Shown here piece after piece: positions 48,926-58,982 of a stretch of 64,000 nucleotides of DNA (position 1 is its first letter; each line of letters opens with the position of its first letter). Made by a program: the position numbers and the translations under genes. The notes under the pieces are model-generated. The model saw only the letters and a program-made list of their open reading frames with translations. It did not search any database and was not told the origin of the DNA. Location of the stretch: the NCBI GenBank assembly GCA_025677815.1, contig JAIXMP010000069.1, positions 43,725 through 107,724 on the forward strand. Reading direction: 5' to 3'. This DNA is from Phascolomyces articulosus (lineage: Eukaryota > Mucoromycota > Mucoromycetes > Mucorales > Lichtheimiaceae).

Positions 48926-51900
48926 GACCGTTATGTCGTGATATTTATATTATATTTCTTATTAATAATATATATAAATAAGGGGGAGAAGTAAGAAGAG
49001 TATTAAATATCAATTATAAAATAAGAAGAAGAAAAAAAGAAAGAAAAATTATAAAATAAAATAAAATATAAATGATGAAAAAGAAAGGGAAAAGGGGAAA
49101 GAAGAAGATGAAGCAAAAGGGATAAAAAAGAAGAAAGGGAGAAAAAAAATAAGGAAGGTAATCATCATTATCATCAGCAGCAGCAATAATCATTATCACT
49201 ACTTGCGTACTATGATAGATCACTCGTGGTAACACAGTTTAACTAACAAAAAAAAGCCTATATATTTATGTCAAAGTAAAAATCGGGACAACAACCCGAA
49301 ACTCTAATGAAGTGCTCATTCGGTTTTAAGGGGGTGAAAAAAGAAGGAGGATCCATCATCACCATTACACTGATATATAATTAGTACTAGTACTAGTAAT
49401 GGTAATCGTTATTTCATAATGATTATACATTATATCGTAATAAATAGTGATGAATGCTGATGATTGATAAAAAAAAATTATATCGTTAGCTTATCAAACT
49501 ATAAAAAATGCTTTTAATTTACTGGCGTTTTTTGTATGATTAAAAAATAGTAATCTGCTACGCCGTAGTACAAAACAATAGTGTAGTACTTGCCTTTGTT
49601 CAAACATGAATGATCTACTTCTTTAATCTTCCTTTTTTTTTTAATTATCAACCGGTCTCCGTTTGTTTTCAAGAAGAAGGGTGATTACGGATGTTTTATA
49701 TACATACAGTGGTTGTATCCGTTTTCCAGACGATAAATTCATGCATTTTATTGATGAAGAATCAGAAAACATTGAAAGTTTTATAGGTCAATCTTTCCAA
49801 GACGTCAGAATAAAGAAGAAAGTGAAGGCCACTCTCTTGGATCAATCCAGGATTATTCAGCAGAGGTTGTGAAGGTCAAAAAAATTGGACGAGCTGTCAA
49901 GGTCATTGACTAGTTATTCATGGGGTTTTTGAACCACTATTTTTACAAAGAATTGTTGGATCTTCAATCAAGCATTTAAATCCAATCTATTCATCCGATT
50001 TATATACCCACCATCATGAATGTCCTTATGGAATTACCATTGCTTATATTACTGGAATTGATAAATATCGATATTGATGATGATATTGAGGGTGCAAAAG
50101 AGAACGTTCTACAGTGTCATCTGGTGCAGATACTCGTCGAGTCATATCTAGTTTCATCGGATTCCACAAAAACAGGTAATATAGCTAGCATTTGAAAGCA
50201 CTAATTTCTCTTCAGGTGAGGTACTTGAGGTAATGGCTGATATCAAAACCGGCAATACACTGAAATTCCATGAAAAAAAAACAAGATTTTTTTCAACAAA
50301 ATGAAAAAGCAAAACATAGCTGGATGAATTAGCAAACTCAGGTTAGTTAATCTGAACGATATAGTGAATAGTGATCTGTTTATACACTTACGATCGTAAA
50401 ATACCACATTCTGTTATAAAATAATCTCAACTGGTTTTAGGACCAGCAAAGGGAATATGCTCGCCATCATATAATGAAGAACGAAATGGTTTTGTTTTTC
50501 TTAACAAAACGAAATCAATTTTGAATTAGTTATTAGTTGATATATATATATATACCTTAACAAATTAATACAGATACTTTTATTCAATAGTTGGTAGTGT
50601 TTTTATGCTTTCATTAATGATTAACAAGTAAAATACCTTCTATTATAATTAATGTCATAAATATTAGATAATAAAATGGTGAATCATGTTGCATTTTTTA
50701 TTCCTTGACAGTACTAATAATAGCATATAATGTAACCCCATTCCCAGCGCCATTACGTAACTTTTTTTAATAATAATGATTGTGTTTATATCTTATTAAT
50801 TATGAATAACCCCACAGTAACAGTGGCATGCTCCTTTTTACTTTGTTCCTGATTAATTGCCTTGTACAAGTGATTAAGAGATTGAAAATATGGAATTTAT
50901 ACAAGAAGTTAACTTGTAAAAAAAAAAATGGGTCTTATTAATAGCGTGTGTAAATAATGAAGATAGATATGCAGAAGCATATTAAAAGTGAGAAGAAGAA
51001 AAATGTCTTACTTAAATCAGTTTTTACTTGATAAAGACATTTGAACATCCTCATACGTATTCAACCCTGATTTCAACATCGGATGAATGTTCAACTTCTA
51101 TAACACAACAAAGTATATTATATATAAGTGCGAAAGTATTTCTTAAACTAAATATATAATGCTGTATAACCTACTAGTTAAATTTATTGTTGTTCATCAT
51201 AAAAGGGTTACTTTTTTTTTTGCTGTCGGTGTGTAGATAGAAATAAGATGTGGTTAAATTATTCAGATGAATCAGGTTGTTTCTGACTTGTTGTTCCTTT
51301 AATGAATCGAGATTTTCATTTAACGAAGTGATATTGGTGAAATGAAATCTATGACTAATATGCATCCAGAAGAAGATTTGATAAATAAGTCAAGTTATTC
51401 TTTTTATACTGTAAATAGTAATAATGAGCTTCTTGAACTAATCAGTTTTTCTCATTGGGTGTGTCATTTACTACTATTCTTCTTGCATAAATCAAGTGTT
51501 ATCTTGCATTCCCGAATCCAGCCAATTTTATGGGGATGATGTAGGACAAAAAAAAGATTTATCAAGAATATATCACGATAGTAACAACAAGATGGGAATG
51601 GATATTTATGACAACAAATTTAACTATGATTTATAATATATATATATATATATACAGCAGTTGAAATGGAGGCTGTCAAATATCACTATTACTCTGTTTC
51701 TATTTATAAAAGGAATCTTTATTATTTGCTGACGACATAATTGAAAAGCAGTTACCGGAGCGATCGGCCCGTTTCCCTCTCTCCAATCCCCAATCAAAGA
51801 GTACTAATTAACCAGTTTTGGATCGTTGTTGTTGAACTAGTTCCATATATTATTTTTACTCTCTCTCTTTTTTTTCACTTTCTATTTTCTTTTTTAGACT

Positions 51901-51954
51901 TTTATTCCATTCCAAAAAAAAAAAAAAAGAAGAAGAAACGATAGATAATAATAC
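48926..51954. other. Gene-poor region with a purine-rich tract and possible relics
   Basis: Positions 49014-49160 are an A/G-rich tract just upstream of the RhoGEF start. An open frame at 49663-49872 (from a TTG) reads protein-like (FPDDKFMHFIDEESENIES) but leads nowhere. A weak minus-strand pair near 51070-51365 (TSLNENLDSLKEQQVRNNL, then after a TATAG acceptor HSSDVEIRVEYV or an alternative frame) may be a missed small gene. The rest is AT-rich. Confidence 0.4.
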
Positions 51955-53787
51955 ATGTTGGATTCCATTCCTGGTCGGGTGTTCATTGTGGGTGTTTCAC
52001 TCTTAATCGCCACTATTGCTTATTCATCGCAAATATTTATCATTTTACCAGCTATGGGATGGTGGTCCCTCAAAGCTGCCAAAACGTTAATTCCTTTTAA
52101 TGCACTTGTTCTCATGATTTATTATAATTATTATTTGGCATGTACTACTGATCCAGGTCCAGTTCCTCAAGGATGGGTAAATGAAACTTTTTTTTTAAAA
52201 GAAAAAAGGTGTTCTATGTCATTCGATATTCTACTAAACTCAACCTTTGTGGTCGGTTTTATTTTTTCAGGAACCACCTTATTCCACTTTACAACCACAG
52301 GAAGGATTATCAGCAACTGATACAGGGATTACGGGTCCAAGATATTGTAAAACATGTAAAAATTATAAACCACCACGTACCCACCATTGTCGTTACTGTC
52401 GTCGATGTGTATTGAAAATGGATCATCATTGTCCATGGATTGCCAACTGCGTCGGTCATGATAATTATCCTCATTTTATTCGGTTTATTTTATATGTGGA
52501 TATGGCATGTAGTTATGCCCTGGGTTTATTGATATGGCGTGTAAGAATGATTATGGATGAGATTCGACTTTTTCGGGTAATTTTTTTTTTTTTTTTGTTT
52601 CTTTGATTTTGATAGAGTAATTATCACTGACAACATTTTTTTTTTCAGTTTCATTCAGAACCAACCACTACAGAGATTGTATTTTTGGTATTAAATTTTA
52701 TTTTGGCGTTTGTCGTCTTATTTTGTGTGGGCGTTTTAAGTATATATCACATGTATTGTATGACGAGAAATCAGTCGTCAGTAGAAAGTTGGGAACGTAG
52801 TAAAGTCAAGACACTGATTAAGCGAGGCAAGATTTTACCGGTAAGTGATAGAGAGAAAGACCAGAGGAAGATAGAGCAAAGGGGAAAAAAACCCCCCCCC
52901 ATCGTTTTTACCATGGTATTATTAAACTCATTTAACAATTTTTTTAGATCAAGTATCCTTTTGATGTTGGATTTTATCGAAATATTTGTACTGTATTGGG
53001 TAATAATCCATTTTTATGGTTATGGCCCAAAGGACCTACCAGTGATGGATTAGTATTTCCTATTCGACAAGGAACTGATCCACGTATACCTTATTGTTGG
53101 CCACCACGTGACCCAGATGATTTACGACCTTCCATCTTTTCAAAACGATATCGACGTCAACAAGATCGAGAAATACGAAAAAATAAGAATCGATTGGTAC
53201 GACGTGATTCAGAAGGTTATTTGGTGCGTGAAATTACACTGGAAGAACGTATGGGTATGTTTAATCAACATCATCAACAATTGGATGAGCAACAACAACA
53301 ACAACAGTATGAATTACAATGCCAGGACGGAATGATTGAACAAGATCCTCAATATTATCAACAACAACATTATCAAGGACAACAAGAACATTTAGAACAG
53401 TTGGATGGGGATGAATATGATCGACAATCCATTGACTCAGTAGAAGATTATTATGATTCGGGAAGCTGCGTCAGTGATGATGGAGAAGAGGCAATACCAA
53501 GATTACGTCAACAGGATGAAGAATATCAAATGCGACAAGATCGACATTTTCAAACACGATGGGTGGCAAATAGTGTCTTCGATTTATCAGGTGGTCATGA
53601 AGATGATTATTATGGATCGGGTGGATCATCTTGGGAAAGTGAAGATGAAGATGATAATGTACCATTAATTCCACCATCAGACACATCAATATCTCATAAT
53701 AGTAATGACAATGATCATCATATGAACCAAACACTTAATCGTCATCAACATCACCATGTACAGAATAAAGTTGAAAAAGAAGACTGA
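51955..53787 (+). CDS. PFA4: DHHC palmitoyltransferase, Pfa4 type
   Basis: ER-type protein S-acyltransferase; in yeast Pfa4 palmitoylates chitin synthase Chs3. Exons are 51955-52176, 52271-52576, 52649-52840 and 52948-53787, giving 519 residues. Membrane spans 1 and 2 (VFIVGVSLLIATIAYS, then FNALVLMIYYNYYLA) lead to TDPGPVPQGW. The zinc/catalytic domain reads YCKTCKNYKPPRTHHC, then RYCRRCVLKMDHHCPWIANC. Two more spans follow, then NPFLWLWPKGP, a Pfa4-type motif. The C-terminus is much longer than in yeast Pfa4 (378 residues), with a Gln-rich and acidic Asp/Glu/Ser tail of about 180 residues that includes SWESEDEDDNVPLIPP. Confidence 0.92.
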
Positions 53788-54002
53788 ATCTTTTTTTTTT
53801 TGGGAATAATCAAACCTTTAATATTGAAAATGCGGGATTTAGTTTTTTTTTTTTGATGGGCAATTTCTTTGTTTCAGAAAAGAAATAACCAGAGCCAACT
53901 CGCTTTTCTTTTTTTTCTTTTTTTTTGGAATTTTTGACACTATCCAACTACACGTACTTTTTCATACCATTTTATTATTGAACGAAACGAACAAAAGACA
54001 CC

Positions 54003-56051
54003 ATGCTCCAACCTGAAGTACCTTATGATGCCGATTACGAATTAGAAGAAGAAGAGGATTGGCGTGACCCAACGATTCTTGCTGACGATAGTGTTGTTCG
54101 TCAACGAGCCGCCGCGTTGACAGGTGATGATTTTGGCGACAATCCATACTACCCCGTCATGACACGTCCTACGGAAACGAGTCAAGATCAAATGCCGGAC
54201 GATTGTTGGATGTTACCTCCCGAATTTACATTGGCTGATGTGCTCGGCAGAAACAAGACCAAATTAAATGAAATTCGTGACCAAACCAAAGCATCATTGC
54301 GATACAATGAACAAAAACACCAAGTCGATATTTGGGGTGATCGAGAATCGATTAATTCTGCCAAAAATTTGTTGGACCTCATTGTACAACGATTGCATCA
54401 ACGTCAAGATTCGTCACGTCGCAAGACTAAAAAATGGGGTAAACCTGAACGTGAATTGACGGAAAGGGAACGCAAGCGGGCCGAACGAAAACAAGCAAAA
54501 GCAGCAGAGGAACGAGGTTATCTAGGTTTTCCACAAGTACCTCAACCTTTCAATGCCATTGTCCCAATCCCAGATAAGGAAATTCCCATGAACCAAGTCT
54601 TGGGTATGAAGGAAGAATTCTTGAACAAGTTACGTGCTGATTGCAAGAGTTTTATGTATTATAATGCAAATTCCAACGTGGTTCAAATCACTGGTGATAA
54701 TGAAGAGTGTGTGAAACAAGCGGCAGCACGTATGCGTAACCTGTATCTCAAGAACGCACGATCTCCCGCATATACCACATTACGCTTGTTGAAGCAACCC
54801 AAAACCAACATGATGGTTAAATTCCGTCGTTTGCCTCAAAACTATATTTCCCCTCGCTATGCTCCTATGAATGAACAACAACTGATTATGGCTAACAATC
54901 GATTATTGGAAGGCATGACGACCGGTGTGGAATCACGTATCACAGAACGACAAAATTTAATTGATCTCGATGAGGAGCCTAATGATAAGAGTACCAATAC
55001 AGACAATGGCCTTTCTGAAGAAATGAGATGTTTGGATGATCGCAATGCCAGAGAAATGATCCAGGCTTTGGAAATGGGGTTGACAAGTATTCGATTATCT
55101 CAACATGAAATTAAAATGAAAATTCGATTTGGTCAAATTGTTCTTACTGATTATCCTAAGCGTGAAGATGCTTTATCCTTGGAAGCCATTGCTAACAAGT
55201 ATTTTCCTATGGCAAAATTCAAGAGTGTTTTGGCTCCATGCATTGGTAAAACCAAAGAAGATCTTCAACCTTTGTTTGAATGGCTCTCTTCCAATTGTAT
55301 TCAATTTACCGATTCTCCGCGTACCAGTTATACCATTGAGGCGGACCAATACCCACAATTTATTCAACAGCCCTCCTCTTGGACACGTCGAGAACAACAA
55401 ACAGCACCTACAGAACAAGACATGTGGCGTACCACCATCATCGCCAATTTTACGAATGAACGACGTGTTGGATTATGGAACTTGATTGCCGAAGGAAAAG
55501 ATATCGTCACCATTAGCAATGCCGATTTGGAAAATGATTACTCTTGGGAATTGAAGCTTCAAAGTGCGCAACGATTCAGTTCCATGGATGATTACAATAC
55601 ACCACATGGTCAATTTGTCGAAACATTGACACAAAATCCAGATACAGAAAAACTCATCTATGTACCTAACTCGCGCGATTATAACCCACATTTGATTACT
55701 CAAAAGACAAAATGGGTTTATGCATTGGATGATTGGATCATTGAAGTATGTCGCGATGAAGTATGGGATGTAAGAAGAATCAATTCAGCATCGGATGGTT
55801 GTGATTTACCTGTAGATTTGTCAGATAAAGAAGTGGATCGTACTATTATGAAATTTTCTATTTATCGAGAAACTTGGGTCAATCGATTTGCAGAAAATTT
55901 GTCTTTGCAAATTGGTGAAGCACCTACTTGGACAGCTTCTCAGTTCCTTTCGAATAATAATGAAAATATGCGTGAAATCATTGAAATCGCTCATCGTATG
56001 ACAAGTATGTTGAGTAGAGAAATCAAACCTTATTATGAATCTGCGATCTGA
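54003..56051 (+). CDS. KH-type RNA-binding protein, intronless (DUF7905-like)
   Basis: A 682-residue product from a single exon, in contrast to its intron-rich neighbours. Two KH-like modules can be seen in the N-terminal half: LADVLGRNKTKLNEIRDQTK with QVDIWGDRESINSAKNLLDL (about 77-135), and NQVLGMKEEFLNKLRADCK with VVQITGDNEECVKQAAARM (about 197-250). A Lys/Arg/Glu-rich linker (ERKRAERKQAKAAEER) separates them. The C-terminal half (from about residue 355) is an all-in-one domain found in fungal proteins of unknown function and has no motif I can assign. The second loop lacks a classical GxxG, so RNA binding is a hypothesis. The upstream leader carries pyrimidine/T runs. Confidence 0.75.
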   Translation: MLQPEVPYDADYELEEEEDWRDPTILADDSVVRQRAAALTGDDFGDNPYYPVMTRPTETSQDQMPDDCWMLPPEFTLADVLGRNKTKLNEIRDQTKASLRYNEQKHQVDIWGDRESINSAKNLLDLIVQRLHQRQDSSRRKTKKWGKPERELTERERKRAERKQAKAAEERGYLGFPQVPQPFNAIVPIPDKEIPMNQVLGMKEEFLNKLRADCKSFMYYNANSNVVQITGDNEECVKQAAARMRNLYLKNARSPAYTTLRLLKQPKTNMMVKFRRLPQNYISPRYAPMNEQQLIMANNRLLEGMTTGVESRITERQNLIDLDEEPNDKSTNTDNGLSEEMRCLDDRNAREMIQALEMGLTSIRLSQHEIKMKIRFGQIVLTDYPKREDALSLEAIANKYFPMAKFKSVLAPCIGKTKEDLQPLFEWLSSNCIQFTDSPRTSYTIEADQYPQFIQQPSSWTRREQQTAPTEQDMWRTTIIANFTNERRVGLWNLIAEGKDIVTISNADLENDYSWELKLQSAQRFSSMDDYNTPHGQFVETLTQNPDTEKLIYVPNSRDYNPHLITQKTKWVYALDDWIIEVCRDEVWDVRRINSASDGCDLPVDLSDKEVDRTIMKFSIYRETWVNRFAENLSLQIGEAPTWTASQFLSNNNENMREIIEIAHRMTSMLSREIKPYYESAI

Positions 56052-56521
56052 ACAAAAAAAAAACCAATGTCTATAAAGTGTCTCCTTTTTCATTCCCTCC
56101 CTTTATCATTTAGCATAAACATATATAAATGTTACTCACTCTTCCTCACTCCCATGTATATCATTCTCCTAAAAGAAATAAAAAGAAAAATCAAGATCTA
56201 TTTCATTCATTATAGCGATGGTCATATATAGAAATGAAAAATATGACAGTGTGTGCTGGCTGAAACAGAAGGCATTTTGTTGTGAATCGATACTATAATA
56301 CACCATCTGGATGCAGAATAAATAGATGGGACTCTTTTTAATGGTTTATCTCATAAATGTTGAGTAGGTATGGGTAGAGTTTAATTATTTTACAAGATAA
56401 AATGGTTTGCATAAAAAAAAATCTGAGAAACGTAGGTGTCGATTTTTCGTTCTTTTTTTCTTATCAATTTTTGACAGTTGTTTCAACCCCTTTCCAATCA
56501 AGCATTAGAAAAAATACTCTA
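56052..56521. other. Intergenic between KH gene and truncated F-box gene
   Basis: AT-rich, with no supported coding sequence. An in-frame ATG at 56402 would extend the F-box ORF upstream, but the added residues look like noncoding T-rich DNA. Confidence 0.4.
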
Positions 56522-56869
56522 ATGAACATCAACAAAGAGATACAACAACAACAACAACAACAGCCAATAGAATTAAACATCAATAAAATGACGATTGATG
56601 AAAACAACAAGAATAGCCACGCACCACACGATTTCATCAGCCAGATGCCTCATGAAATATTTTGTGAAGTAATGAATCAATTATCCATGAACACTATTGT
56701 TGAATGTGCCATTGTAAATCGTATTTGGCGTGCTACATTACTTGATCGTGTAACATTACGGAAAACGTTTATATTACTGCAACATACAAGCAAGGGTTTA
56801 TTTATGCTTTTACCCAACGTCCATCAACATGTTAAACGACTTGAAATCGACTTCAACAGTATTGGATAG
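56522..56869 (+). pseudogene. Truncated F-box gene E (F-box only, no LRR)
   Basis: ATG at 56522 (MNINKEIQQQQ), a Gln-rich leader, then FISQMPHEIFCEVMNQLSMN and TIVECAIVNRIWRATLLD, followed by LLPNVHQHVKRLEIDFNS and a stop. This corresponds to exon 1 of the F-box/LRR genes at 13-25 kb. The LRR-coding second exon is missing: about 100 bases after the stop a Tc1/mariner element begins, and the DNA beyond it is LINE relic. The phase-1 donor expected at the end of the F-box region is replaced by an in-frame stop. It is probably non-functional, although a short F-box-only protein could act as a competitor (speculative). Confidence 0.7.
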
Positions 56870-56974
56870 ATTTTTTTTTAGGCGCTCTAAAAAATTGAGT
56901 CGAGTTTTATTTCAAACCACGTCGTGTTGAGAGGTGGAGAGAAGGGGGAGGTAAAACAAATTATTCTTTTTCTA

Positions 56975-57164
56975 CAGTGTTTCGCGTTTAAAAATCCAAA
57001 AATTTGGGGGAACAAATCCACTTTTTGGTCTCAGCCAATCCACTTTTTTTTTTGTATCAATGAAATTTTTATAATTTTTGTAAGGTCAATATAATTTTTG
57101 TTGGATCAATATAATTTTTGTTAGACCAGTATAATTTTCCACCTTCCAATATAATAATAAGGTA
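56975..57164 (+). repeat. Left terminal inverted repeat with subterminal tandem units
   Basis: Outer 110 bases match the right end in inverted orientation almost perfectly. The inner part holds four imperfect 25-base repeats ending in the ATAATAATAAGG block. Confidence 0.88.
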
Positions 57165-57381
57165 ATCATTGCAAAACGAAAAACAGCTAATATTGAATAC
57201 CACCTTATGAATCATTTATAAGAATGAGTACTGTTTAAGACTATTTTTGAACTTCTTTTAACAGTTGTTTTCTATCGGTCTTGTAATTCAAAATAGTTGG
57301 TTCATATGGGTAAAGCGAAAAAAGTTGCTTGAGTTTTTTCGTACCTTTTTTTACTACTTTTTTTAAAACTTTACGTACTCA

Positions 57382-58696
57382 ATGCAAGCTGTTACATTTT
57401 ACCATTACCAACCATCCGGTGATTATGTTCGTGATGGACCTGACGATGAAGCAGAAAATGATCCCCAAGTGGCTTCAATTAAGACTTTACATAGATTGGA
57501 CCATGTTTCGAACCATTCTATATCAGATTATGAGGACGACGACGATTGTTCCAATAATATTGATGACATTTCAATGGAGGAAAGTGAGCTTGGCTTAATT
57601 CATAATCCAGATCTTATATGGACACCAACAAAATACAAACCACAACAAGTTGCTCATTTCATTTCTTTGATTCAAAACAAAAATTTAAAAGTTAAGGATG
57701 CGGCAAAAGAAGCTATGATTGAGTCTTCTGCAGCATATAAATTTCTTAAAGAATGGAAAAAAGGAGGGGGGAATACGCTTCCTGGTTACATCCCTGCTTC
57801 AGAATTAAAGCCGAAACAAAATCATCTCAAACTTACTGACGAACATTCGGAATTCATTGAAACCTACGTGGAAGAACATCCAACTTGTAAAGGATGTTAC
57901 AAACGAACTTTGCAAACAATTCGAAGGCTTGAAAATCAATCAGTCTACTATTTATCGTCATATCACTGATAAACTTTCGTTTACTCTCACTCGCACCCAA
58001 CCGAGAGTAGCAGACCGCAACTCTGAAGATACCCTTGAAGCTCGTCGCCAATTTGTTGAATATCTTCTTAAGAACAACATAGATTTCATGAAAACATGTG
58101 TTTTTGTTGATGAAAGTGGCTTCAAGAAAAATATGGTGCGTCCTGTTGCATGGTCTAAGAAAGGACAACCTGCGGATGTCGTTGTTCCAACTCAACAAGG
58201 AACTAACCTAAGTGTTCTTGGGTGTATGTCGTATTATGGTTTGATTGCACTCTCACAGCAAGTTCCAAAAACTAGTGGATCAAAAAAACGTAAACTTGTC
58301 AGCACAAGATCCGGTCTTCCCCATGGTACTTCTTCTAGTCATTTCTTGTTGTTTGTTCGCGAGATGGCATCTGTGTTAAAAAGCCTTGGATTGCACAGTA
58401 TGTATATCGTTATGGATAATGCAGGAATCCATAAAACTGCTGAGGTTCTTCAAGCAGTTCGTGATCATGGTCATACTCCTCTTTTTTTACCACCATACTC
58501 TCCATTTCTGAACCCTATTGAGGAGTGCTGGGCTCAGATCAAAAGAGAAGTATCCAAAACCCCACTTTATAAAAATGAATCCTTGGCAACTCGTATAGAA
58601 GAGGCAGCTAAGATAGTCACTGCCAAACATTGCAGAGGTTATATTCGCCACTCTCATAGACACTTTAATAAGTGTATTGATATGGAGAGAATATAA
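57382..58696 (+). pseudogene. DDE transposase of the Tc1/mariner element, one frameshift
   Basis: Would cut and paste the element at TA sites. The N-terminal frame (57382-57969) has an acidic leader, then a helix-turn-helix region with KDAAKEAMIESSAAYKFLKE. The C-terminal frame (57857-58696) carries the catalytic core: first Asp in VFVDESGF, second Asp in YIVMDNAGIH, and Glu in FLNPIEECW, with 34 residues between the last two (DD34E as in Tc1). The two frames overlap around 57890, where continuity is lost just after EEHPTC: a small indel or, less likely, an unrecognised intron. Everything else is open. It has no transposase partner in the window. Confidence 0.88.
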
Positions 58697-58752
58697 TTGT
58701 ATGTTATAATAAACTTTTTTTTTCATTGTTGGTTATTTTTCTTTTTATATTG

Positions 58753-58915
58753 AAGACCTTATTATTATATTGGTCTAACAAAAATTATATTGACCTTACA
58801 AAAATTATATCGATCTTATAAAAATTTCATTGATACAAAAAAAAAAGTGGATTGGCTGAGACCAAAAAGTGGATTTGTTCCCCCAAATTTTTGGATTTTT
58901 AAACGCAAAACATTG
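58753..58915 (-). repeat. Right terminal inverted repeat
   Basis: Inverted copy of 56975-57164, with one fewer internal 25-base unit; outermost bases are CAATGTTTTGCG when read inward. Confidence 0.88.
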
Positions 58916-58982
58916 TAATGTGCGTTGGATGAGATAAGAATAGATTTGATTAATTATATGTTGTGGTCCAAATGGAACGTTA

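Larger units (their letters stand above)
56975..58915 (+). mobile_element. Tc1/mariner-superfamily element, 1941 bp, nearly intact
   Basis: Flanked by a TA duplication (56973-56974 and 58916-58917). Long inverted terminal repeats (about 190 bases left, 163 right) are almost identical for the first 110 bases: CA(G/A)TGTTT(C/T)GCGTTTAAA, then ATTTGGGGGAACAAATCC. Then come tandem 25-base units with the core TCAATATAATTTTTGT, four on the left and three on the right. One transposase gene lies inside. The high identity of the two ends indicates recent insertion. Confidence 0.95.

Noticed and set aside
49014..49235. Minus-strand ORF of Phe, Ile and Leu
   Set aside because: It is the complement of an A/G-rich tract in the RhoGEF promoter; composition alone explains it.
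57857..57969. An intron explaining the transposase frame change
   Set aside because: The overlap is only about 110 bases, with no good branch or acceptor signal, and related transposases are usually uninterrupted here; a small indel is simpler.
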